Origin: Astrothelium macrocarpum
Lineage: Eukaryota > Ascomycota > Dothideomycetes > Trypetheliales > Trypetheliaceae
NCBI GenBank assembly: GCA_021030915.1
Contig: JAGEMR010000269.1
Coordinates: forward strand, 1 to 13,518
DNA length: 13,518 bases
Direction of reading: 5' to 3'
Of this stretch, positions 1-8,905 are shown piece after piece. How positions within the stretch are numbered: the stretch's first letter is position 1; every line of letters begins with the position of its first letter. The translations under genes and the position numbers were made by a program. The notes under the pieces are model-generated. The model was not told the origin of the DNA. It made no database searches and saw only the letters and a list, made by a program, of their open reading frames with translations.

Positions 1-1260
1 AAATATAATTCTGATAAAAAATTGATTATTAAAAAATATTAATTAAAAATTTTATAATTATATAAAATTGATTTAATTTTATATATAATATAATTAATAA
101 ATATAAAATTATTGATATCAATATTTATAATTTCGATGAAATTGATTTTTTAATAGGAATATTATTATATATAAAGATTATTATTATTTCAGATTATAAA
201 AGAAGATTTTATATGAAATAATTTAATAATCAAAAATGAATTTCAATAATCTAGAATATTTATATAAATGATTAGACGCTATTTTCATATATCATTATAA
301 AAAATAAATATCATTTCTTTTTTTGATATATAAATAACGAATTTTCTATTATCTGATGAATTTATTTAAATATAAATAATTGAATAATAAATAAAATTAA
401 TTTAAATTGATTATAATATTTTAAAAAATTTATAAGATTTCATATGACCGGCAAATATTAATTTTTAATCTTCAATGAATATAATAGCTATCATTTTTTT
501 AAATTCGATAATTATTATTAAAAAATGAATATTATTATTTTTTATATATTTTTATATTCATCACATATTTTTCAATCTTTTGATATAGAATATTTTGATT
601 TTTTAAAAATTTTATACGGTAAAGAAATTGAATATCTAATATAATCTCAATTTATATATATTATGAAAGATGATTTTTTTTCCATTTTTAAAAAAATATT
701 TTTTATTTTAATAGACGAAAAAAATATATAAATAGAATTTCGAATAACTGGCCTTATTTTATACGATTTAGAATAAATAATTAATTATCTGAATTTTAAA
801 TTTAAAATATTTATATTATTAAATTTTTATTCGATAAATATTATATTTATAAATCCAAATATATCTAAAATTATAAAAAATATAATATAAAATTTTATAA
901 ATCTGAAATTTAAAATCATAAAATATTAAAATAATTCTCCAATTTAATTATATAATTTAATTAATATATAAATAAAAAATATTTTAAAATTAATATATGA
1001 ATTGATATTATTAAAAATAAAAAATAAAAATTTTCGTATGATAAATGAAATATTAAATAAATATTAAAAAATCAAAAAAATTCGATTATATATTAGCGGA
1101 TCATTTAATATTTCAGAAATAAATATATTATAATCATAAAAAGATATTATTGAAATTAGAAAAAATGATATATGTGAAAAAAATGATCATATAAATGGCA
1201 AGAATCTGTATATATGATATTATAATAATTACAAATAATCTAAATATTATACGTGAATAT
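1..1260 (+). pseudogene. Degenerate pogo/Fot1 transposase (E1L), C-terminal two thirds
   Basis: DDE transposase of the pogo/Fot1 group, which cuts and pastes its element at TA sites. The frame with codons at positions divisible by 3 holds throughout. The window enters just before the first catalytic Asp, seen in DINIYNFDEIDFLIGIL (Asp codon 135-137, retained together with the next Glu). The second catalytic Asp is now Asn (474-476). The third is retained at 582-584, in a remnant of the family's H-x-x-Q-x-x-D segment. A charged C-terminal tail follows (NKNFRMINEILNKY near 1035-1080). The region near 1190-1255 resembles the C-x-x-C...H...C zinc-knuckle tail of many fungal pogo transposases, with the cysteines lost. 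Many in-frame TAA, TAG and TGA codons sit where Gln, Arg or Trp codons would have mutated by C-to-T or G-to-A. It is not functional. Confidence 0.85.
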
Positions 1261-1348
1261 ATTAAATAAATTCTTTAACTTCTGAAAAAAAGAATAATGA
1301 TTAATTTTTATAATTGTAATATAATATTATTGTGTTGATAAAAAAAAA

Positions 1349-1411
1349 GTTCGTACGAGTACGGAGCGGTGTTCCGCTCGTTATGTTGTTCCGCTCGCTA
1401 TGTAGATACGT
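1349..1411 (-). repeat. E1L 3' terminal inverted repeat
   Basis: 63-bp GC-rich end (about 50% GC) in AT-rich surroundings. Read on the - strand it starts ACGTATCT, then has two tandem 17-bp units (15 of 17 identical here), then CGCTCCG. It differs from the copy at 5333-5395 at four positions, all transitions. It contains a perfect hairpin, GAGCGG-TGTT-CCGCTC. After position 1411 the sequence reads AATTTC rather than TAATTTC, so one T of the expected TA target duplication seems to be missing or shared. Confidence 0.85.
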
Positions 1412-2601
1412 AATTTCATTTTATACGATTATTTAATGATATCATTTTTTTAATAATTCATTTGAATTCTTTTATATGAATTATAAAATTACGATTATGA
1501 ATAATAATATTATATAATTTTTTAAAAATTCCAAATATACGGAAATTTTCTTTTTTTTTTTTTATTATTATTGAATTAATTCAATATTTTTATTTTTTTC
1601 TTTTTCATATAATTTAAAAAAAAATATATCAATTATATTTTTGAAAAGAAAATCTTGAATAATAAAATTAATGATATATTTTTAATAACGGATTTTTTAT
1701 TCTTTTGAATTTTATTTTAAATTTTTTTTATATAGATATTCGTTGATCGTATGATAGAAAATATTATTTATTTTAGAATTATTCACAATTATAATATCAA
1801 TTTTTTATATAATTTTATATTTTCAAAAAATCGGAAAGAGAATATTCCATTGATTTTTTTCAGAATAATTTATTATTATATAAAAAATCAGAAGAATTTT
1901 CTGAAATTTTAATTGATTATTTATATAATGATCATAAATCGTAAAAAAAAAAAGATTATTTGATGAGATCCAAATATTGATTAAAAGATGAATATTTATA
2001 AATATTGATTAAAAATCTTTTCATATAAGATTCTATTAGATAATATATTGATTTTGGATATATGAAATCAGAATATGAAAATTAATAAAAAAAATCGTCC
2101 TATTTTTTGAATTCAGAATTGAATAAAATATATAAAATTCTGACTAATTGATAATTTCAAAAGAAAGATTTTATATAATAATAAAATTGATCAATATCTA
2201 TTTTAAAATATCTTTTTTTATAATTCTTTTCAGAATTATTATTTTAAATTCATTTATTTCGTATGAATCTTTCATCGTTTAGATATATAATATAATTAAT
2301 TATGAATACATAATCTATTTTATTTTTGAAATACGAATTTTATTTATAATATTATATTCTTTCAGATATATATGAATATTTATTATTATTTCTGAATTCC
2401 AATAATATCTTTCAATTTTATAATAATATAACGGTCTTTTTTTTTGATTTTTAATTCATTATCGTACGATTTGTGTATATATTGATAAATATCAGAAATC
2501 TTTTTTCGAAAATTTCGTTTATCAGACAGATTCGAAGGAATTATTATAAAAAAAACTTCAGAATTCGACACCATTGATATGATAAAAAAAGATACTTGCA
2601 A
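1412..2601 (-). pseudogene. Degenerate hAT transposase (hAT-L)
   Basis: hAT transposases excise elements through an RNase H-like DDE domain with an N-terminal BED zinc finger and a C-terminal dimerisation domain. An open stretch at 2601-2386 (71 codons, Met at 2601 or 2574) resembles the BED-like N-terminus (KKISDIYQYIHKSYDNELK). After a frameshift near 2350-2390 the catalytic part follows. INIWISSNNLFFF (D-[IL]-W-T-S-P-N in the family) has Asn for the first catalytic Asp (codon 1978-1976). Farther on, IIIVNNSKINN matches the family's D-N-[AS]-x-x-N-[ND] block, again with Asp changed to Asn. Between them NYSEKNQWNILF resembles the family's G-E-H-S-G-E-N segment. The frame contains many stops and ends where E1L is inserted. 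The C-terminal third is outside the window. Identification rests on motif order shared with the parallel copy at 3650-5330. Confidence 0.7.
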
Positions 2602-2639
2602 AAGAAAAGAATTTTCAATTGGAAAATCAGACGGAAGCT

Positions 2640-2726
2640 GAATAATTATGAATTATTCATTCATATTTATTCATTTATGAATTTGCTGAATTATTCATAA
2701 CTTATGAATGTAGAATAATTTTTAAG
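2640..2726. repeat. Cluster of short dyads at the hAT-L / gene-fragment junction
   Basis: Three hairpins lie in a row: GAATAATT-ATG-AATTATTC (2640-2658), ATTCAT-TT-ATGAAT (2669-2682) and ATTCATAA-C-TTATGAAT (2693-2709). They are built from the same ATTCAT/ATGAAT hexamers. Subterminal repeats near hAT ends commonly look like this, so I read the cluster as the mutated subterminal region of hAT-L. GGATAATCC at the other junction (3540-3570) would give GAATAATTC by G-to-A and C-to-T change. Confidence 0.5.
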
Positions 2727-3536
2727 ATCCCTGATCCAGACGGACAACGGCCACCACTACCTCCCAATTGGGACGAGATTAATCGAAGATTGGCTCAGCA
2801 CCGGGCCTCGCTTTCGCCAGCTACATTCCCTGAGCCAATGTACCAGGAATTCGTAGAAGCGGACGTGGAAGCGTCCAATGAGGATGCGGTAAAAGATTCG
2901 GTGCTTCCAGCAATGCTAAACGCCATGGGTGTTTCTAGGGGTGCCCAAAAAAACATCTTGTTCACCAATACTGAACCTATCACAGATCACATCGCGCAGG
3001 CCAAACCCGATTACTATTACGGCGCACAGCCCGAGCAGATCCATACACACGTCCGTAGTGAGCTCAGCAAACACATCATCCCTTCGAACTACAATCATCT
3101 CCCGGCCGTGCCGAACTTCTTCCTGGAAGCGAAGGGGCCGGACGGGTCACTGGCAGTGGCTCAGCGGCAGGCTTGCCATAACGGGGCGATAGGGGCGAGA
3201 GCTATGCAGAGCCTTCGATCATACGGGCAAGATGAGCCCATCTACGATAACAACAACTACACCATTTCGACAATCTATCATGGCGGCACGCTCAAGATGT
3301 ACGGCCACTCTATTGCTCAGCCGAAAGGTCGAGGGACAAGGTCCGAGTATTACATGCATCAACTAAACGGCTGGAGCTTGACCGGCAACAAAGACGCCTT
3401 CCTCCAAGGAGCGACTGCGTTCAAGAATGCCATGGACCTGACAAAGGAATACAGAAATGCTGCAATTACGCAGCAGGGGTCGGAAGGATCATTAAGGTAT
3501 GGCATCATTATGCAGGATTCTGGATTATTTGGATAG
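2727..3536 (+). CDS. Truncated fungal DUF7924-like protein with PD-(D/E)XK-type motifs
   Basis: The only normal-composition coding stretch here. The frame is open from 2652 to the TAG at 3534-3536. It has no ATG before 2838, and TTG at 2790 is not a credible start in a fungus. Recognisable family sequence begins at the GC cliff (PDPDGQRPPLPPNWDEINRR, from about 2730), so the N-terminus is missing, perhaps 80 or so residues. Counting from 2790, KPDYYYG (Asp74) and PNFFLEAKG (Glu113, Lys115) have the spacing and hydrophobic context of a PD-(D/E)XK nuclease core, followed by the conserved RQACHNGAIGAR helix and YDNNNYTISTIYHGGTLKMY. This family is widespread in Pezizomycotina; its function is unknown to me, and the nuclease reading is inference. 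The last 19 or so residues do not fit the family and appear to be read through the start of hAT-R. No mutation typical of RIP is seen. It is probably a non-functional remnant. Confidence 0.75.
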   Translation: MPDPDGQRPPLPPNWDEINRRLAQHRASLSPATFPEPMYQEFVEADVEASNEDAVKDSVLPAMLNAMGVSRGAQKNILFTNTEPITDHIAQAKPDYYYGAQPEQIHTHVRSELSKHIIPSNYNHLPAVPNFFLEAKGPDGSLAVAQRQACHNGAIGARAMQSLRSYGQDEPIYDNNNYTISTIYHGGTLKMYGHSIAQPKGRGTRSEYYMHQLNGWSLTGNKDAFLQGATAFKNAMDLTKEYRNAAITQQGSEGSLRYGIIMQDSGLFG

Positions 3537-3580
3537 CATAGGATAGCATAATAATCCTGGATTATCCAGAGATATATCCG
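3513..3580. repeat. Dyads and 10-bp tandem repeat at the gene-fragment / hAT-R junction
   Basis: GGATAGCATA is repeated in tandem at 3531-3550. It forms most of the loop of an 8-bp stem, GGATTATT (3522-3529) with AATAATCC (3550-3557). A near-palindrome, CTGGATTATCCAG, follows at 3557-3569. A CAGG at 3513 could be the 5' end of hAT-R, since hAT ends usually start with CAG or similar. The stop codon of the gene fragment falls inside the tandem repeat, so its last residues are encoded by this transposon-like sequence. Confidence 0.55.
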
Positions 3581-3649
3581 ATAATTCCGATTTTATTTTA
3601 ACTACCGAAATTTAATCTTAATATTAAAAAATTCTTTCATTTGATTTTT

Positions 3650-5330
3650 ATGTAAAATATATTATTTATAATAAATTTCAATTCTGAAATCTTTTTTATT
3701 ATTTTTTTTGAAATTTCTGATATATAAAAATCTGAAAAAAAGATTTCAGATTTTTATTAATATATCCGCGATTTATATGAAAATGAATCAATTAAATAAA
3801 ATGAATGATTATTTCTTTATTATAATTAAAAAAATTATTCGTATATATTGAATATTAATATAAATTTTTGATGTCATATTATAATATATGATATTATTAA
3901 TGAAATTCGTATTTTTTATATGAAAAAAATTTCATATATTCAATTTATATAATTATATAAAAAGATTATAAACGATATATACGAAATGAATAAATTTAAA
4001 ATTCTGATATTAAAAAGAATTTTTAATAAAAATATTTTCAGAAAAATATTAATTAATCTGATTATTATATAAAATCTTCTATTCTAATTATTCAAATGAC
4101 CAGAATTTTATATGATTTATTCAATTCTGAATTTTATATCAATTTTAATGATCTATTCAAATAATAAAAATTTTATTTTTTTTATTCAAAAATAATATAA
4201 TTATCAATAAAATATTATATAAAAGAATTTTCAATTTATATTTATAAATATCCATTTTTTTATTAATATTTAGATTTCATTAAATAATCTTTTTTTTTTT
4301 ATAATTTATATTTATTATATGAATAATGAAATAAAATTTCGGAATATTTTTTTTATTTTTTATATAATAATTGAATATTTAAAAAAGAATTAATAGAAAT
4401 TCATTTTTCCGGTATTTTAAGAATATGAAATTATATAAAAATTTGATATTTTAATTATAGATAATTCAAATATAAATAATATTTTCTATTTTATAATAAA
4501 TAAATATATAAAAAAATAAAATATTAATTGGAATTTATAAAAATAAAAAATTCATTATCAAAAATATATTATTAATTTTATTATATAAGATTTTTTATTT
4601 AAAAATTTTTTTGATTTAATAATATTTGAATTATATGATTGGAAAGAAAATAAAAATATAAATTTAAATAAAAAATAAATAAAAAAAAAAATAGATCAAT
4701 TTCGTATATTTGGAATTTTTAAAAAATTTTATAATATTATTATTTATAATCGTAATTCATTATTTTATTTGATAGAATTTAAATGAATAATTAAAAAAAT
4801 GATTTTATTGAATAATCGTATAAAATGGAATTTCTGATTCTTTTTTTTTAATATAATTTTAAAATACGAGATTAATATTAATAAATATATTAAATTTTAT
4901 TTCGATATTTTATTATCTGATATTTTCAATATATATGAATAGAATTAATTTTGTATAATTCATATTTTTTTGGAATTATTCTATTATATAATATTTGAGA
5001 TATAAAATTATAAAATACGTTTGAATAAAATTCTTTTGATGATAAATATTTTATTCATATATATAAAAAATTCTTTGGTATAAAATCTAATTTTATTTAT
5101 ACAAAATTTTATTAATAAAAAATAAAAATAAATATAAAAAATTTAATAAAAAATTTATCATATAAATTCATAAATATTGGAAAAAATATCAGAAATATTA
5201 TTAATATTTAAATGATTTATTATATTATATAATAATATTTATATTTTATTCAAATAATTATATAAAATATATCAAAAAAATCTGATAAAAAAATTAAAAA
5301 AAAATAATTTTATATAAAATTGAATTTTTT
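3650..5330 (+). pseudogene. Degenerate hAT transposase (hAT-R)
   Basis: One reading frame (codons starting at 3650, 4460 and 5282) holds for about 560 codons with no net frameshift but many stops. The order of motifs fits hAT. SEKKISDFY near 3730-3760 is the BED-like N-terminus shared with hAT-L. An I-N-I-stop-I-S-L-N-N block follows, with Asn for the first catalytic Asp at 4265-4267 and TGG changed to TAG at 4271-4273. DNSNINN comes next, with the second Asp kept (4460-4462). After that is a remnant of the conserved basic-Trp segment (NNRIKWNF, about 4812-4835). KIYQKNLIKKLKKNNF near 5265-5305 matches the lysine-rich W-Q-K-P region of fungal hATs. The dimerisation domain is absent. The start is uncertain; 3650 is the first ATG in frame. 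Confidence 0.7.
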
Positions 5331-5332
5331 TA

Positions 5333-5395
5333 ACGTATCTGCATAGCGAGCGGAATAACATAACGAGCGGAACACCGCTCCGCATTCGTACGAAC
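5333..5395 (+). repeat. E1R 3' terminal inverted repeat with 2 x 17-bp units
   Basis: 63-bp end at 33 of 63 G+C, against about 15% in the adjoining interior. The structure is ACGTATCTG (5333-5341), 17-bp unit 5342-5358, 17-bp unit 5359-5375 (14 of 17 identical to the first), then CGCTCCGC and a TTCGTACGAA palindrome (5386-5395 region). TA precedes it at 5331-5332. The tandem units are plausible transposase binding sites (inference). Confidence 0.85.
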
Positions 5396-5488
5396 TTTTT
5401 TTTTATCAACACAATAATATTATATTACAATTATAAAAATTAATCGCTATTCTTTTTTTCAGAAATTAAAGAATTTATCTGATATATT

Positions 5489-7095
5489 CGCGTATAATAC
5501 CCAGATTATTTGTAATTATTATAATATCATATATACGGATTCTTGCTATTTATACGATTATCCTTTTCATATACATCATTTTTTCTAATTTTAATAACAT
5601 TTTTTTATAATTATAACGCATTTATTTCTGAAATATTAAATGATCCGCTAATATATAATCGAATTTTTTTGATTTTTCGATATTTATTCAATATTTTATT
5701 TATTATATAAAAATTTTTATTTTTCATTTTTAATAATATTAATTCATATATTAATTTTGAAATATCTTTTATTTATATATTAATTAGATTATATAATTGA
5801 ATTAAAAAATTATTTTGATATTTTACGATTTTAGATTTTAGATTTATAGAATTTTATATTACATTTTTTATAATTTTAAATATATTTGAATTTATAAATA
5901 TAATATTTATCGAATAAGAATTTGATGATATAGATATTTTAAATTTAAAATTTAAATGATTAATTATTTATTCTGAATTATATAAAATAAGATCAATTAT
6001 TCGAAATCTTATTTATATATTTCTTTCATTTATTAAAATAAAAAACGCTTTTTTAAAAACGGAAAAGAAATCGTCTTTTATAATATATATAAATTGAGAC
6101 CGTATTAGATATTTAATTTCTTTATCATATAAAATTTTTAAAAAATCAAAATATTCTATATTAAAAGATTAAAAAATATATAATAAATATGAAAATATAT
6201 AGAAAATAATAATATCCATTTTTTGATAATAATTATTGAATTTAAAAAAATAATAATTATTATATTTATTAAAAATTAAAAATTGATATTTACCGGTTAT
6301 ACGAAATTTTATAAATTTTTTAAAATATTATAATTAATCTAAATTAATTTTATTTATTATTCAATTATTTATATTTGAATAAATTCGTCAGATAATGAAA
6401 AATTCACTATTTATATATTAAAAAAGAAAATGATATTTATTTTTTATAATGATATATAAAAATAATATTTAATTATTTACACAAATATTCTGAATTATTA
6501 AAATTCATTTTCAATTATTAAATTATTTTATATAAAATCTTCTTTTATAATTTAAAATAATAATAATCTTTATATATGATAATATTTCTATCAAAAAACC
6601 AATTTTATCGAAATTATAGATATCGATATCAATAATTCCATATTTATTAATTATATTATATATAAAATTAAATCAATTTTATATAATTATAGAATTTTCA
6701 ATTAATATTTTTTGATAATTAATCTTTCGTCAGAATTATATTTTAAATAATGATTATTATTATATAAAATTTATAATTCATTAAAATTTGATATATAATA
6801 TATTTCGAATTTCGTATAAATAATTAATCATATTTTATATATCATTTTATTTAAACGAAAAATCATGATTAATTAGATTTATAATATGATTCAGAATTAT
6901 TTCTTTTTTTATTTTAATGAGATTCATTGAATTGGCTGAAATATCATATCGTGATTATCGGCCGTCGTATTGAATAATTAATATTATATGAGGAATCTCA
7001 TAAATTTGAATAATCTTTCATATATTAAATTTTTGGTCTTTTTTTAAAATTTTAAAAATCATAATCATTCTATTTTTTTTAGAAAATATTTCCAT
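5489..7095 (-). pseudogene. Degenerate pogo/Fot1 transposase (E1R), nearly full length
   Basis: DDE transposase of the pogo/Fot1 type. It starts at the ATG whose complement is 7093-7095 and ends near the lost zinc-knuckle tail at about 5489. That is about 535 codons, the usual size for the family. The N-terminal helix-turn-helix (psq-like) region reads KKDQKFNI then, after a stop, KIIQIYEIP. A CENP-B-type binding region and a remnant of the G-F-x-x-R-L...M-A-N segment follow. At the first catalytic site Asp is kept (6609-6607) but the next Glu is Lys (6606-6604), whereas E1L keeps both. The second and third catalytic Asp are Asn (6270-6268 and 6162-6160). Each copy therefore carries its own set of transitions. 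Many in-frame stops, no frameshift detected. Confidence 0.87.
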
Positions 7096-7102
7096 TTTTA
7101 TA

Positions 7103-7180
7103 TAGGGTCTACCACGGTGTTATGAACCACACCACCACGTGGCTCACGCTGTATATACGCTCCGCATACGATTAGCATAT
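7103..7180 (+). repeat. E3 left terminal inverted repeat
   Basis: 78-bp GC-rich repeat that pairs with 8906-8983. The two ends differ at seven positions, all transitions. It contains CACGTGG and a GCTCCGCATACG segment close to the GCTCCGCATTCG in the E1 ends. Confidence 0.9.
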
Positions 7181-7226
7181 AATTCGCATGCATTCAATCA
7201 TAACAATTCAAAATTTTTCAAAAAAT

Positions 7227-8891
7227 ATGAAAATTGAAAAATAAATATAAATTATTTGTGATATATTTTTTAAAAATTCATTTTTATTAATTTGTGAAAT
7301 TATATAAGAATTCAAAATTTCATATTCGATATTAAAATACAGATTAAATGGCGGTTTATTATCAATAATTATTAAAAAATTATAATAATTTTTAATAAAT
7401 ATTGAAAAATCAATTTTAATTCATTGAATTAAATGATATATTATCATAGGAATTCTAATTATATATTTATTATTGATTAAATTTATTGAATTTTTATAAA
7501 AAAAGCGCGTTTATTATACATTTTATCTGCATTTCGTATATATCTATTTTGAATTTATTGATGTTAATTAGATTAAATATTTTATTAAACGATATTTTCA
7601 AATTTATAATATATATATTGATCAATTAGAATCTGTTCGTATAAATGGAATAATTATAAAAATGATGAATTATTGATTTGATATATTTGAAACGTAATAA
7701 AAAGAATATAAATATAATATTTCAAATATTTATAATATAAATAAATCAGAATTCGGTATTAATAAAAAATAATCATTTAAAATATTGATTCATTTTAATA
7801 TAAAAAAAAGATAAAAAATTATAATAAATAAATAAGAATGGATTATAATAATTGAATATATTAATATAATAAATGAAATATTTGCGCTTTTTTTGATTTT
7901 CAAAAATATATAATTGAATTCATATTAATTATTCGTAAAAATACCATTAGAATATTATTTCATAATTAATAAAAATGATTGGATATTAAATGAATTGATA
8001 TTATATTGATTAATTAATATTTTTAATTCTTTAATATACGAATAATATAAAAATTATAGACATTTTTTTATCATAAATGGCCATGATAATCATATTCAGA
8101 TCAAATTCATCATTTATTATATAAAAAATAAAATCAATTTTATGATTATATCATTATATTATTTATATATATTTCAATTATTTAATATAGATATATTTTT
8201 TGTATTTAAATGATTTTATATAAATGAAATAATTATATTTTATAAATTCAATATATAATGAATATTTAAAATAAAATAAATTGAAATATTCATTCAGATA
8301 TATAATATGATTATATCAAAAAAAAATATTTATATTAATTTTCAAAATGTAAATATAATATTTTTAAATTATAGACGAATTTTGAATGAATTATTTTAAA
8401 TATAATTATTATTATATACAAAAATTTTCATATTATCTGATTCAAATAATTTGAATTATTTATTATTAAAATTTTTTTTTTCAGAAATTATTATATTTAT
8501 TAAATTAAATAAAAAATTTATAAAAATTTTGAATAAAAATAATATAATTAATTCATTTATAAAATATTATATTGAATATATAATATATTTTTACGAATTT
8601 TAAAATATAATAATCGTTATTATGGCCAAATAATTAATAAATCAATCAGAATTTTTTGATAAATGAAAATGTAATATTAAAAATAAAAAAATCAAATTAA
8701 AAAATATTAATATTTATATAATTATGAATATATTATGAATTATATATATATCAGAAAAAAAATCATATACGAAATATCATCATAAACGATTAATAAAAAT
8801 TATATCAAAAAAAGAAAAATCGGAAGAAATAAATTATATATTTAATGATTTTTCAGATAATTCAGATTTAGATTTGGAGATATGGATATGA
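7227..8891 (+). pseudogene. Degenerate pogo-like transposase (E3), full length
   Basis: Frame held without net shift from the ATG at 7227 to a TGA at 8889-8891 (555 codons including the stop), interrupted by many stops. The N-terminal helix-turn-helix region reads KISYSILKYRLNGG (about 7325-7370). First catalytic region: NIYNINKSEFG with Asn for Asp at 7740-7742. Next are the conserved E-W-x-x-x-I-E block (EWIIIIEYIN, about 7838-7866) and the N-D-W-x-x-N-E segment near 7975. Second catalytic region: FFIINGHDNHIQIKF with Asn for Asp at 8076-8078. Third: Q-L-F-N with Asn for Asp at 8184-8186. The C-terminus is acidic and serine-rich (SDNSDLDLEIW), typical of pogo relatives. The three catalytic Asp are all changed by G-to-A. 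Confidence 0.88.
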
Positions 8892-8905
8892 AATATATGA
8901 GATTC

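Larger units (their letters stand above)
1..1411 (+). mobile_element. Pogo/Fot1-type DNA transposon E1L, 3' part
   Basis: This is the 3' three quarters of a Tc1/mariner-superfamily element of the fungal pogo/Fot1 type. Its 5' end lies outside the window. It ends in a GC-rich terminal repeat at 1349-1411. It carries a degenerate transposase in the + direction. A reverse-complement copy lies at 5333-6743, and the pairing (1 with 6743, 1411 with 5333) needs no net insertion or deletion. In the first 70 aligned bases the copies differ at seven sites, all transitions. The element interrupts hAT-L: hAT homology starts immediately at 1412. From the position of the first catalytic codon I infer a full length near 1.9 kb, usual for Fot1-like elements. 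Confidence 0.85.
1412..2732 (-). mobile_element. hAT-type DNA transposon hAT-L, 5' part, interrupted by E1L
   Basis: AT-rich remnant of a hAT-superfamily element. It aligns in reverse complement with about 3580-4833 of hAT-R, for example around 1412-1480 against 4770-4833 and around 2480-2570 against 3690-3780. Unlike the E1 pair, the two hAT copies differ by transversions and small indels as well as transitions, so they are older or different subfamily members. The 5' end faces the GC-normal gene fragment. The rest of the element presumably continues on the far side of E1L, outside the window. The outer limit at the gene side (about 2732, where a CAGG reads on the - strand) is inferred. Confidence 0.7.
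3513..5330 (+). mobile_element. hAT-type DNA transposon hAT-R, 5' two thirds, interrupted by E1R
   Basis: Second hAT-type copy, inverted relative to hAT-L and transcribed away from the gene fragment. Its transposase frame runs directly into the TA at 5331-5332 where E1R starts. The 3' part with the dimerisation domain should lie on the far side of E1R and E3, but I could not find it at 8986 onward. The stretch 4834-5330 has no counterpart in hAT-L within the window because E1L was inserted there about 500 bp earlier in the element. Confidence 0.7.
5333..7100 (-). mobile_element. Pogo/Fot1-type DNA transposon E1R, lacking its 5' end
   Basis: Second copy of E1, inverted relative to E1L, inserted in hAT-R with TA at 5331-5332 directly before the terminal ACGT. 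It is complete from the 3' terminal repeat to six bases upstream of the transposase start codon. There E3 is inserted, with TATA at 7101-7104. The missing E1 5' leader and GC-rich 5' terminal repeat should reappear after E3 (8986 onward) but are not recognisable. Either the end was deleted or the locus was rearranged. Confidence 0.85.

Noticed and set aside
1740..1850. Forward-strand LYNFIFSKNRKE, similar to the Y-x-D-D box of reverse transcriptase
   Set aside because: The Asp pair is absent in both copies, flanking sequence does not fit reverse transcriptase, and the opposite strand gives a consistent hAT transposase.
2795..3192. Three other open frames overlapping the gene fragment (2795-2983 and 2916-3098 on -, 2929-3192 on +)
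   Set aside because: Shadows of the GC-normal coding frame; their translations show no family features.
2790..3536. TTG at 2790 as the start codon
   Set aside because: The frame is open and family-like upstream to about 2730, and TTG is not a usual start in fungi. The gene is simply truncated.
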